Below, piece after piece: positions 47,515 to 57,434 of a stretch of DNA of 64,000 bases. Source of the stretch: Folioceros fuciformis (taxonomy: Eukaryota; Anthocerotophyta; Anthocerotopsida; Anthocerotales); assembly GCA_049999805.1 (NCBI GenBank), contig JBNGIO010006239.1, positions 254,308-318,307 of the forward strand. Reading direction: 5' to 3'. Below the pieces are notes generated by a model that did no database searches, was not told where the DNA came from, and was given only the letters and a program-made list of their open reading frames with translations. The position numbers were made by a program, and so were the translations under genes. The number at the start of each line of letters is the position of its first letter. Position 1 is the stretch's first letter.

Positions 47515-47921
47515 CATACCTTGTTAAATGCTTTTGTTGCATTTATTACACTCATTGCATCGACTGCATCGTAGAGATGATTCAAGTTAGTCCATGTTGT
47601 GGCTGCATCTGGAGCTCCTATCACATGATGTGCAGTGGTCTTGTTAAGTCCAGATAAAATTATTTTTCTTGCTTTCCTGTCAGTCTTTTCCTATGCCACT
47701 AAATCAGCTGCTAATGCAGGATTTGTTCATGTGGTGACATGTTTAGGGTAAGTGCCATCAATGACTATCTAGAGGGCATTGTCCTCAAGAATAGACCACA
47801 TATGTAGGGACTGAATATTATAGTGTGATCCTGAGAATCTTTGTTTTTTCTTAAAATCAATCTTAATTGTGTTGTTGATTGTTGTTGTGGAGATATTTGC
47901 TGAGGTACTTGAGGAGGCCAT
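47515..47921 (-). pseudogene. Ty1/copia gag remnant
   Basis: The minus strand from ATG 47921 reads MASSSTSANISTTT, then FSGSHYNIQSLHMWSILEDN, TNPALAADLVA, KARKIILSGLNKTTAHHVIG and AATTWTNLNHLYDAVDAM, the order of a copia gag N-terminal domain. Three in-frame stops interrupt it and no pol follows. It is probably linked to the primer-binding-site repeats at 48518-48701 to its right, which have the same strand sense. Confidence 0.8.
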
Positions 47922-48517
47922 GTTTGAGAGTGGAGTAACATGAGTTCAAGGATATTTGATATGTCTATGTGTTCTTTGTGGGGGTGACTATATCCAGGAT
48001 TTGTAACCTAATCTTGATGAGAGTGTAGATGCAACAACTCACTCACAACAAGACTGAACAACATGCTTTCCATACACTAGATATTTGGTAGATTCCCATT
48101 TGCAGGTATTTTATCCTTTCTATTCTTCATTGTTTTGCAATTTGATTTTAAAAGTTATGAGACCTTTTGATTAAATGATGTAATATCTTGTGGAGATTGA
48201 TTATTTTAAATTGCCTTTGAGTGATCAACTTGACTAAGTTAGATGCTACCAAACGATGGCACTTCTCTAAAATTTTGGAGAAATGCCCAAATATGATGTT
48301 GATGGGATTCTGTACCCTCTATCTGTAATTCAATAGATCGTGTGGATTCCAATCTTGGATTGCATCTGCAATACCTAGGTGTGGGTTTGTATTGCATATG
48401 CAATATCTAGGTGTGGGTTTGTAAACTTGTTGTACTCGATGAGGATTTCTTGGGCTTCGATAGACTCGGTAATCTTCAACTAGGCTCATAGAGTTTTTAC
48501 CATGCCTAAGCATTTTG

Positions 48518-48701
48518 CTAGCATTTGAATAACATGCTATAAATTGAGATATGAAAGGGCTCTGATACCATGTTAGAGTACATGGATTGACTAGAAGCGA
48601 GTGCAACTAGCATTTGAACAACATGCTATAAATAAATTGAGATATGAAAGGGCTCTGATACCATGTTAGAGTACATGGATTAACCGGAAGCGAGTGCAAC
48701 C
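48518..48701 (-). repeat. Tandem pair of copia LTR/primer-binding junctions
   Basis: Units of 90 and 94 bases (48518-48607, 48608-48701) are near-identical. Each holds the reverse complement of TGGTATCAGAGCC (48559-48571 and 48652-48663), directly followed on the forward strand by TGTTAGAGTA, the LTR edge. The sequence crossing the LTR/internal boundary has been doubled. A further pair of 33-base repeats (GCAATAYCTAGGTGTGGGTT) lies at 48366-48424. Confidence 0.8.
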
Positions 48702-49260
48702 AAAACATGAAAGTGTATTTGGGCAGCGATGTCTAAGAAAAATATATAGAAGTAGTTATAACTGAATTAAAAAAACTGCCTATTCATATCACATTTGCTG
48801 AAGGAATAATTAAAGTATACTCTTCAAACGTGCCTAGCGTTCTAAGAGGTAAACCTCTACAAGCCATTCCATTCATCTCAAGGCAGGGGAGACGCTTCCG
48901 GCTGCGTGGAACAAGCCTCGAGCCTCGAGATCTTCAGAAGAGCCCATGAAATAATCGGCTCGCGCTCTAATTTCTCGTGGAAGACATCTAAACTTGAGAC
49001 TCTTGAGATGATCTCAAGAGTCTGTAATGGAATGGGAAGAGCCAAGCACCCGGTTTCGGAGGAAATGTGTGCATTTAACTTACCGGGCTGTCAAATTTGA
49101 AAACTTATCCAGATACTGTCTTTTCAAACCGGTGTCGATCTATCTCCCGTTTGCGCTTTGGTATGATCCAAGCATCTGCAAGCTAAGCAACAAAAGGCTA
49201 CACGAGCGTTAGCGATACTCAACCACTCCGTTAGGTGACTAGAACGAAGGGGAAAGGAAG
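48702..49260. other. Upstream region of the TPR-SET gene
   Basis: No gene was found. Composition turns from AT-rich to mixed near 48890. The last 200 bases are presumably promoter and leader; no convincing TATA box was picked out. Confidence 0.4.
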
Positions 49261-51615
49261 ATGGGAGTCATGGCATCTCATGACCCAGAGGCAGGAGCAG
49301 GAGCAGGAAGGGTGTTGATTCCCGACCTAGTCGATAACATATTAGCGGAAACGCTCCGTGGCAAGGGCATCTTCTTCGCAGAGCAGTCAAAAACGTTCCG
49401 TAAACGGAGATTGATTGTCGGGCATAATCAGGCTGCAGAGGAATACATGCGACTGACTAGTGGTCAGGGTCGTCATTCCTTGGCAACTCCGTCTAGCCAC
49501 CTTGTGCGGGATCCATCGGAGCCGTCGCCTCCACTCTCAAGTTTACAGGGGCGTACCAGTATCCCTGCTGCCTGGCAATGGCAGAGAGAGCATGATCTCA
49601 CAGGCAAAGGATGGTATATAGTCGGCAAATTTTGCGTGCAGCCGTTCATGACGGGGGGAGTCCGCACGGTTTTTGAAGACCAGCTTGGGCATGCTGTGTT
49701 AGTGGTTATTGACAATGCGATGGGTCCTGCAGCGAGCAAGATGGATGTGCGGAACATGTACCCGGAGGGCATGGCAGTGGCAATCAAAGAGCCTAGGCTC
49801 GAAGAGCTGTGGAATGATGGGACGGTTGGCTGGAAGGTTGGTAACCCTGCAGACATAGTGCCAATTCTCGAGAGGCGGTTGATTCAGGAGGCAGCTAAGG
49901 TTTACAAGTCAGCAGAAGATGGATCCAAATGGCGCAGGCTAATGTTGGATTGCGCAGAGAGACTGAGTGTTGCAGGAAACGCTCGATTCGCTCTTGGCGA
50001 GTGGAACCGGGCAAGTGTTTTGTACTCCTTGAGTGTCCAGGCCCTGGAGAAGGTCGGGCCGACCTATCGTGGACATGATTCGATGAAGCTCATCACCGTA
50101 TATGGTAAACATTTGGAGTCGTGTCTGCTGCTCGGAAGCTACAGGGAGGCTCTCAAGAGTGCCGATAAGCTATTGGCGCTGCTCCCTCACGAAGAGGCAG
50201 TCTCACTGGAGAGAGCTCGATGTTTGTGCGTAATGCACCGATACGAAGAAGCGATTTCCTGTCTTGATTTGCTGGAGGCGAGGACCTTGGATGAGAAGTT
50301 CTTGAGGAAGGTATCGGCTATGAGGGTCAGTGTAGCAACGGCTTGTCTACAGAGTCGTTCGGGAGTCTACAAGTTTGACGACTTCGTGGAGATTTTCCTT
50401 CAGAAGAAAGAGGCACCAGAGTGCAGTCAGTACGTTGGACCCGTCGAGATCCGAAGAGCATCCTGTGGGCGGGGAATGTTTGCGACAAGAGACGTGAGGC
50501 CAGGCGAGCTATTGCTTGTGAGCAAGGCTCTTGCCCGGCCGTCAGAAGAATCCATAACACATGGACGCGCGCTGGACTGTTGTCCTGGCCTTCTCTTCTA
50601 TGGTCCCCCTGGCGGTGACCAACCCAACGAGCCGGTGGACACTTGGCCTTCAGATTGTCAGGATGCCGTGGTACAGATGGTAGGAAAGGCACTAAATTCT
50701 CCAAAGTATGCCAGGCAGGTTCAGAGCCTTCATGACGGGTCCCAGGTCCGAAGAGATGTGCCTCCACTAACCCTGTTCACTGAAGACTGGGATGATGACG
50801 ACAATATCCATGCCATCACAAATCCCGGGAAGGAGGAAGAACACGTCCAAACCATCCGGATTGGGCACCTCCGTAATGTTCACGAAGCCAACTCAATAGG
50901 AGGTGCAGTATACGGGACGGCGTCTTTCTTCAACCATTCATGCATCCCTAATTGCATGAACTACCCAGTGGGCGATTATCTCTTTGTTTCCTCGACTCGT
51001 TCCATACGAGAAGGAGATGAGCTTTTTGTTAGTTACTTCCCGACAACTAACAGCCTACAGTTACGTCAAAGACAAGCCTGGCCATTGTTCGTGTGTGAGT
51101 GCCCTCGTTGTAAGTTTGAAAAGCAGGTACTGAAGAACACCCCGGCTTTGCAAGAGCTGATGGACGAATATGATGAAGAGTTTGCAACAAGAAGAGCCAT
51201 AATGAAGACGCCTTCACGAGCGGCAACGTTTGTTGGTGACTTGGAGAGGATCTTGAAGAGTGATGACTGCGCACAGTTGAGTGACCAGCAGAAATACTGG
51301 ATCCGGTGCTCCTTCACCGAGGCTCATGTGCTCCTTTGCTGCCAGCAGATCACTCAGGGTAACCTGTCTACCGTGGACAGCACGCTGAACATCTTAGATT
51401 CAGTTGATCAGGGTAATCCATGCATATTAGCCTTATTGGCCTTGAGCGTTGAGGAAGAGTTGAATGGTGCTGGAGGGGCTGGCGGCAACCACTTCACAGA
51501 ACTTCTTCAGGAAACGTCGAAGCACATTTATCTACCTGTGGAGGAGAAAGATCTTCACTTGATGATGGACTGGGCTAAGATGTGTAGACTCAGCCTCATA
51601 CGACTTCTCGTTTGA
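49261..51615 (+). CDS. TPR-SET domain protein, intronless
   Basis: Single 784-aa open frame. After an N-terminal region unique to this plant family (FMTGGVRTVFEDQLGHAVLV about 135-155), helical repeats of TPR type run from about 205 to 360 (GNARFALGEWNRASVLYSLS, ESCLLLGSYREALKSADKLL, AVSLERARCLCVMHRYEEAI). The SET domain starts at about 390 (GPVEIRRASCGRGMFATRDV). It has the catalytic-site motif SFFNHSCIPNCMNYPV near 557, then ELFVSYF near 588 and a post-SET cysteine cluster CECPRC near 610. NHSC and the tyrosine are intact, so methyltransferase activity is plausible. The substrate is unknown; it is SMYD/TPR-like without a MYND finger. Plant relatives usually have introns, so lack of them may reflect retroposition or loss. 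A decayed paralogue lies at 5970-7709. Confidence 0.93.
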   Translation: MGVMASHDPEAGAGAGRVLIPDLVDNILAETLRGKGIFFAEQSKTFRKRRLIVGHNQAAEEYMRLTSGQGRHSLATPSSHLVRDPSEPSPPLSSLQGRTSIPAAWQWQREHDLTGKGWYIVGKFCVQPFMTGGVRTVFEDQLGHAVLVVIDNAMGPAASKMDVRNMYPEGMAVAIKEPRLEELWNDGTVGWKVGNPADIVPILERRLIQEAAKVYKSAEDGSKWRRLMLDCAERLSVAGNARFALGEWNRASVLYSLSVQALEKVGPTYRGHDSMKLITVYGKHLESCLLLGSYREALKSADKLLALLPHEEAVSLERARCLCVMHRYEEAISCLDLLEARTLDEKFLRKVSAMRVSVATACLQSRSGVYKFDDFVEIFLQKKEAPECSQYVGPVEIRRASCGRGMFATRDVRPGELLLVSKALARPSEESITHGRALDCCPGLLFYGPPGGDQPNEPVDTWPSDCQDAVVQMVGKALNSPKYARQVQSLHDGSQVRRDVPPLTLFTEDWDDDDNIHAITNPGKEEEHVQTIRIGHLRNVHEANSIGGAVYGTASFFNHSCIPNCMNYPVGDYLFVSSTRSIREGDELFVSYFPTTNSLQLRQRQAWPLFVCECPRCKFEKQVLKNTPALQELMDEYDEEFATRRAIMKTPSRAATFVGDLERILKSDDCAQLSDQQKYWIRCSFTEAHVLLCCQQITQGNLSTVDSTLNILDSVDQGNPCILALLALSVEEELNGAGGAGGNHFTELLQETSKHIYLPVEEKDLHLMMDWAKMCRLSLIRLLV

Positions 51616-52423
51616 GAATGTGATACTTCTATGTATTGTATGTAGGATTGTAGACTGTGCTTACTGGAGCATCGCTTTGTTTCCGATTTAATAAGCACTG
51701 TGGTGTCACCATGTAGCAGCAATAGAGAGGAAGGAGATTTTGGAGCACACAGCAAAAAATACGCACACACCCACGCCGTGGCTCTGAAAGATCGCCACAG
51801 TTCCTCATGTCGGAAACGACAGATCACAAACAGTCCAGCTAACCAACACATCTCTCCGAAGGCTGAGAAAGCTGTGGCCGATCTCCCACCATGCCATGTC
51901 ATCGGAGCAATCAGTTCTACAATCGGAGTGCTTCCTCTGCTGCAGCGTTTCACCCGATTGGAAACCTAAAAATTCCACACGATGTCCGAATTGGTTGAGC
52001 TGAGTTTGAAAAGAAAGGGCGTCTGAGCCTCCGGCGCTAAGCCTGTCAGCCAAAACGTAGTTCCCTGCGGATTCTTGGGAAGAACATAGTTCTAGTGCTT
52101 CTCTCCGGAGCTGAGATACCTGACGGTAAAGTTCTGAAGATTCGTGTGGCGTTGCGGCCATCAACCACGGCCTGCACCGTGCTCGATGAATCGGTAGGGC
52201 AGAGGAGTGGCGTACAAGTTGAAAGCGATTTCAAGCAGCAGGACTTGCTCACACAGGTTTTCTAAACGTGGAGTAAGCGTGAAATCCCGCCAACACCTTC
52301 AGCACACCTCACGGACACACCAAAAAGCCTTCAGATGGCTGGCACATTTATTACTGATAGAGAACGGTCACATCTGGATGCAACAGTCGGTTCCATGCAA
52401 CCTTGGGAAGCTGCCAGGCGAGA
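51616..52423. other. Spacer; uncertain minus-strand frame
   Basis: The 3' end of the TPR-SET gene and a third dispersed-repeat copy (51784-51838) lie here. A minus-strand frame 52164-51805 (119 aa, beginning MMAATPHESSELYRQVSQLR) has protein-like composition in its first 60 residues but no recognised domain, and the rest overlaps the dispersed repeat. I do not call it a gene. Confidence 0.4.
51784..51838 (-). repeat. Dispersed short repeat, copy 3
   Basis: Reverse complement matches 34381-34430: TGGACTGTTT, a core GTTTCCGACATGAGGAACTG, and ATCTTTCAGA. Together with the copies at 34376 and 40866 this makes three in the window, on both strands. Confidence 0.55.
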
Positions 52424-52795
52424 TCACGGAACCACGCGTTTCTGGAGGAGTTGTCGGCGTCCCATCGCACCTGCAGCCGGGCTACTGTAGAAGCTGTTAA
52501 TTAACTGCAGCTCCCATTCTCCTGCGACTCTTCGCCATCGCCGCACTGCTTCTAGCGAGGGGGCCGCGCCCTTGAACACCGCCGCAGCAGCAACCGCTGC
52601 CGTGGCTCCTGCAGCCTCGGCTCCGATGAGAGAGACGAAAGGCGCCACGCTGCTCACTGTGCACCGGATGGCAGCCCGTTGAGCCTCGCCGTGGTTGCCT
52701 GCACTCGCGTGCACTGCAGCCACCACGAATCCCACAAGCGGGATACTCTCACATACGAGAGTTGATGGACCGCTTTTGTCGAAGGCGGTTCCCAT
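52424..52795 (-). CDS. Unidentified small protein, tandem paralogue A
   Basis: A 123-aa frame starting MGTAFDKSGPSTLVCESIPL. The block ESIPLVGFVVAAVHASAGN followed by EAQRAA is also found, with substitutions, in the frame 600 bases upstream on the same strand (EWIPFVGILACAFHFSAGN, RQARRAA). Conservation of pattern between two tandem copies, with an identical start context of MG-x-x-F-x-K, argues for real coding sequence. After a hydrophobic Ala/Gly segment the tail WRRVAGEWELQLINSF is amphipathic. I do not recognise the family. The frame extends upstream without another good start, so an earlier start or exon is possible. Confidence 0.5.
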   Translation of the reverse strand: MGTAFDKSGPSTLVCESIPLVGFVVAAVHASAGNHGEAQRAAIRCTVSSVAPFVSLIGAEAAGATAAVAAAAVFKGAAPSLEAVRRWRRVAGEWELQLINSFYSSPAAGAMGRRQLLQKRVVP

Positions 52796-53158
52796 TGTAG
52801 ACGCAGCGCGAGGGAGACAATGCAGAGAATGCCAGAAGAACGCGATTTTGGCTTCCTCCTCGCTTGAGATGGCTGCTTGCATTATGCCGGCAGCATTGTG
52901 ATTATCAACGACCGTGGTCGATAAATCGGACGGGAATCGGTCACTGCGAACACGATTGTGAAACATAAAGCCGCGAACACGCTCAGCATGGACACAGCAA
53001 AACGCCAAAGGTTGGCACTTCTATATGACATTGAACAAGAATACATGTCATTGCAAGACTTTGTTCTACGCAAGCTGAGAAACCGTCTCTTCTTTGGCGC
53101 CATCCCTCCTACAAGAAGGCCGCAGAAGCTGAAGACCATTCAAAAGCAGCTGCCTTTT

Positions 53159-53419
53159 TCAGACTTCTTTGTCACCGTCTCCCGAGCCATCTGGCATGAG
53201 ATCAAGAATAACCACTGCCCGCGCTACGATTGGAATCCAGACGTCGGCACCAGGATACAGCACACAGGCCAAGGAAGTAATTCCGCATTCGAGGGCAGCT
53301 CGCCTGGCTTGGCGAACGTTTCCTGCCGAAAAATGGAAAGCACAAGCAAGGATCCCCACGAACGGAATCCATTCAAACAGTCGAGTCGCTGAGCCGTGTT
53401 TGCCGAAGGGATTTCCCAT
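53159..53419 (-). CDS. Unidentified small protein, tandem paralogue B
   Basis: An 86-aa frame starting MGNPFGKHGSATRLFEWIP. It shares the IP-x-VG...SAGN...A-R-R-A-A pattern with the frame at 52424-52795. It ends sooner (DLMPDGSGDGDKEV), so it may be truncated or continue past an unseen intron. The two likely come from tandem duplication. No domain is known to me; a membrane-associated or hydrophobic helical hairpin is possible from composition only. Confidence 0.45.
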   Translation of the reverse strand: MGNPFGKHGSATRLFEWIPFVGILACAFHFSAGNVRQARRAALECGITSLACVLYPGADVWIPIVARAVVILDLMPDGSGDGDKEV

Positions 53420-53910
53420 TGTCTCTGGAGAACGAGCAACACAACGAGCACCGGGCTGCGCTTGCAGATTGTCCGAGAAGTTCCCTCATTGCATTGCGCC
53501 TTGGCAGTCCTCGGCTTATAAGGAGCCCATGCACTTACGCTCCATCTACTCTGCCAGAGTACAGTTAGTACTCGTCGGCGTAGCGTTTACGCTCGGGTGG
53601 AGTAAAACCAGGCCGTCAACCAAGAGTAAAGGGAAACGTAGGCCTCTACATTTGTTGTATGTACATAGGAGCGTCCTACTTCCTTTATAGTTCTAACGGT
53701 ACGTTTCCACCTAAACCGATACTTCAAGCGATTATCCATGTCCGATGCTATGAGTCGGTGTGGCTAAGTGTTTGCCTACCGTATGCAATAATCAAACCAT
53801 TCAGCCTACCTACGCACCTGGAATTGGAGGATCGCAACCTGGAGATCTGTTCTGCGACCTGAATCCACGCGAATCGATCTGCTGTCTGCGAGGTGCTGGT
53901 CGGTAGAGCC

Positions 53911-55067
53911 ATGACAACAGCTGCCCGGCCAACGTGGGCGCCGGCCAAGGGTGGCCATGAGCAGGGGGGAGTGCGAATGTTCGGGCCCTCTCAGAAGTTT
54001 TCATCGCGGGATCTCGCTTCACACACTGCTCTCAAGCTCAGGTACGGCGGGAAGGTGTTGAAGGTGATCTACTGGTGTGTGTGGGGTGGAAGGGTGTTGC
54101 GGTGCGTGCTGGTGAGCAGTGGTAGCCCCGTGGCTGGTTGCCCTAATTGGGAAGAAACTGTGTTTGTGTTGCTGCGCAGGAAGGATGGGCAGGACACCAC
54201 TGAGGAGCTGAGGAAGAGGAATATCAGGGAGGAGCTCGAGGACCGGGAAAGGAGGCACTTCTCGTCCAAGGACCGGAGTTATGCCTCGTCAAGCGTGAAA
54301 AGAGAGGAGGACAAGGTCTTGGCCATCAAGAACATAGATGCAGACGACTCTGATGTGGAGGCTCAAGCTTCGGACGAGAGGTGTGTTTGCGTGTGCCTGT
54401 TGTGGACGATTTGCTCGCTCTCCTGGAAGCCTTTGACAGGACCGATAGATGGTTGCCATGGTAGGTACCTCGTATGACATATTAGGGTTCCCGTGCTGTG
54501 TGTAGTGACGATGATGACGACGAGGATGAGACTGCCGCCTTGATGGCGGAATTGGAGAGAATAAAAAAGGAACGAGCCGAGGAGGCTCTGCGCAAGGTCA
54601 GTTGTTATCGCTTCTGTGTGGCAGATGCGGCCAGGAGGTTGTTGAGATCCAGGAGATCAAGATGCAGAGCTTGTAGTCTCCAAGCTTTGCATCTCTACGA
54701 AGGGTAACTGGGAGACGTGATGCGCTAGGGTTGTCTCACACTTATTTGGTGCGTGCAGGAAAGACAGCAGCAGGAGGACGAAATGAAAGTCAAAGAAGCG
54801 GAGATGATCAGAGGAAACCCTCTGATGAATGCAACATCCTTTGCAGTCAAACGAAGGTATCGCTAACGTTCCTGTGCTTCTTTCCAGACGGATTTTGGTC
54901 CTTTGGAATCATGCCTCACTCGATATTCTGCCTGGGTGCGCAGGTGGGATGACGACGTTGTGTTCAAGAACCAGGCCCGAGGGGAACCTAAGGTTTCCAA
55001 GCGCTTCATCAATGACACTATACGAAACGACTTCCACAGAAAGTTCTTGAACAAGTACATGAAGTAG
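53911..55067 (+). CDS. CWC15: CWC15 spliceosome-associated protein
   Basis: Five exons (53911-54041, 54180-54380, 54506-54596, 54759-54856, 54944-55067) close to 214 aa. The Cwf15/Cwc15 landmarks are complete. The N-terminus is [15 protein letters not shown], with [15 protein letters not shown] long acidic stretch of DDDDDEDE precedes [19 protein letters not shown], followed by MIRGNPLMN and the conserved C-terminus [15 protein letters not shown]...[11 protein letters not shown]. The protein belongs to the PRP19/CDC5 (NTC) complex and contacts RNA in the active spliceosome. It lies 730 bases upstream of LHCA1 on the same strand. Confidence 0.96.
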
Positions 55068-55796
55068 GGCACCTGCCATACCCGTCTCACCTGTGGGCAG
55101 CTTGGACGTCTCTGCCCTGAGCCCTTGAGACAGACGTGGGTAGCGCACTGAGCCTCTTAATTTTGATGGCTCTTTCCTTTGTACACTACGATTGATTGAA
55201 ATATGTACATCCGAATGCTCCGATTTGTATTACTGATATCTTACCTATATAAGATACATCTGGCACAGACCGCCACACAAACAAGACAGGACGTGAAAGA
55301 TCGGGGAGGTTGAAGCTCCTTGATTTGTGTGGGAGTGGATGAGCTAATCCACAGCAGCCACAGGATGCGGGCGGGGTCGGGCATCCAGTGTGTCCAACGG
55401 TCAGAGTGGGCGGGCCCAGCGACCAATGGTTGGCCACCACAACGCCATAGCCAATCAGCGCAGCTCTGTGCGATCTCCTCTATCCCCCTTGCCCACAGCA
55501 GCTGCCGATACGGAGCACCCGGCCTTACATTTCTCTGGACGCGACACAGCCCGCCTCCGATAAGACGAGAAGCTGTAAGCCTGCCGCTCCCTTGGCCGCT
55601 CGGCCGCACGCTTCTCCTGCCCCTCTCTTCTCGACATTGAAGCCTGCAGGTCCAATTGCTCTCCGTCGTCAGCCTAGACAGCCAAGCCATTCAGTTCAGT
55701 CCAGCCATCTCGTCTACCCGTGGGTCGCACTGCACGGTTCCGGCGGAAGCAGCAGCCGGCGACGAGGCAGGAAAGAACCGCACTCCAAGTCGGACA
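55068..55796 (+). promoter_or_regulatory. Probable LHCA1 promoter and leader
   Basis: Two CCAAT motifs (GACCAATGG near 55420 and AGCCAATCAG near 55449) and a GATAAG I-box-like motif (55559-55564) lie 230-380 bases before the ATG, an arrangement known from light-regulated photosynthesis genes. No clear TATA box was seen. The CWC15 3' end occupies the start of this interval. Confidence 0.4.
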
Positions 55797-56830
55797 ATGG
55801 CCACCGCCATGGCGTGCACCCAGCTGGCTGCGGCGGCTGCCGCTCCAGCCATCTCGATGCGCTCCAGGTTCTTCGCCGGTTCCAGCTCCGCGTCGCTGGC
55901 CATGCTCCCCACCAATGGCTCCAGGCTGAGCATGTCGGAGTGGCTCCCGGGCCAGCCCCGCCCCGCTTACCTTGACGGCAAGGCACCAGGGTAATGGAGA
56001 ATCCTTCCCCTGTTCTGGAATCCGGGTAGCGCATTGGCTGGGCCTGTGCAAGAATCTGACCACCCGAATGCTGTCTCCTGAAATGCAGTGACTTCGGCTT
56101 TGACCCGCTCGGCCTGGGCGAGGTGCCCGAGAATCTGGAGAGGTTCAAGGAGTCTGAGCTCATCCACGGGCGCTGGGCCATGCTTGCTGTGGTGAGCCTC
56201 GTTTCTCTCCTCCTTGATGCCGTGTCTGAATCAGGAGTTGGGTTGCAATGGCGTGATGTTGTGTTGCTCCCGGGTGCAGCCCGGAGTGCTCCTTCCTGAG
56301 GCCCTCGGGCTCGGCAACTGGGTGGATGCCCAAAAGTGGGCTGCCACCCCCGGAGGCCAGGCCACCTACCTCGGCACCCCGGTGCCCTGGGGCTACCTTC
56401 CCATCATTCTCACCGTCGAATTCCTCGCCATCGCTTTCGTTGAGGCCAAGAGGAACGACGAGAAGGATCCGGAGAAGAGGAAGTACCCTGGTGGCGCTTT
56501 TGACCCTCTGGGCTTCTCGAAGGACCCCAAGAAGCTCGAGGAGTTCAAGCTCAAGGAAATCAAGAACGGTAATGCTTGTGCGCCTGCTGATTGGCGTGTC
56601 ATGTATTATCGCATTCCCTTGAACTGTGGGAAGGGCAGCTAACTCCCGTCTGTCGCGTTATGTATGTAATTTCTCTTGCAGGCCGTCTCGCCCTTCTGGC
56701 CTTCCTCGGATTCTCTATCCAGGCCGTGGTGTATCCCGGAACCGGGCCCCTCGAGAACTTGGCTACCCACCTGGCTGACCCTTTCCACAAGAATATTGCG
56801 GAGATCGTGATCCCCAGGTCCATCCTGTAG
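55797..56830 (+). CDS. LHCA1: Photosystem I light-harvesting protein Lhca1
   Basis: Four exons (55797-55990, 56089-56191, 56280-56568, 56682-56830) close to 244 aa. Residues 1 to about 45 are an Ala/Ser/Met-rich plastid transit peptide. The mature part has [20 protein letters not shown], helix [17 protein letters not shown] (86-101; chlorophyll-ligand Glu and Arg), and [16 protein letters not shown]. It continues with the helix C region, the [20 protein letters not shown] stretch, and helix [17 protein letters not shown] (190-205). It ends [18 protein letters not shown] and IPRSIL. This pattern is Lhca1 rather than Lhca2-4. It binds chlorophyll a/b in the LHCI belt in thylakoids. Expression is presumably light-controlled. 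Confidence 0.96.
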
Positions 56831-57434
56831 ACTAGCCGTTTAAGGTAGACGTAGGAAGTGATAGCGGGGTTACTGGTGCAAGATGCGTGGGTGTTCCTTC
56901 TGTACTGTATCATGGCTCGAGGCCCGCCGGAAGGCTGCCTCTTTTGTACACAGCATTTTTATCTTGCCTCTTTGATGATAAGAGAAACCTCTCTCCGTCT
57001 TCTCCCGTGATCCGCTGCGTCATGGAATGTCTTTCGGACACGAGTAGCAGAGCGAGTGACAGTATATGCCAATTCGATCGGCAGGCAAACTGTTTGGACT
57101 TTCGAGTATGCCATGCAGGCTGCAGGCCGGACTTGCGTTTCGGTGGGATGGAGAAATATAAGAAATCGGGTTGTACATGTGACTATTGTGCTTCCCCAAG
57201 TGAAGGTGGGAGAAAAGCTTAAGTTGGCGAGGTGTGGCCACAGTAGGTAAAAATTTGAATGACCATGGAGGATTTGAACGGGACAACTGCCCAGTTCGAT
57301 TTGAAATCAAGACTTCATCACCCTAATTGCCCGTCCACCACAAAGGTATGACGGAGAAAATCTCACACGGGTTGTCAGGGATGGTCTGAAGTCTACCTCG
57401 ATCCAGCTTGCTTCCGTGGCTGCTCCTCGGAAGC
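56831..57434. other. Spacer between LHCA1 and the CPSF-A gene
   Basis: This is the 3' region of LHCA1 followed by about 500 bases with no recognisable gene; the last part is presumably promoter of the next gene. Confidence 0.4.

Noticed and set aside
52207-53008. Upstream extension of small protein A through MAFCCVHAERVRGF
   Set aside because: The paralogue starts at the equivalent of MGTAFDK, so the shorter start at 52795 is preferred.
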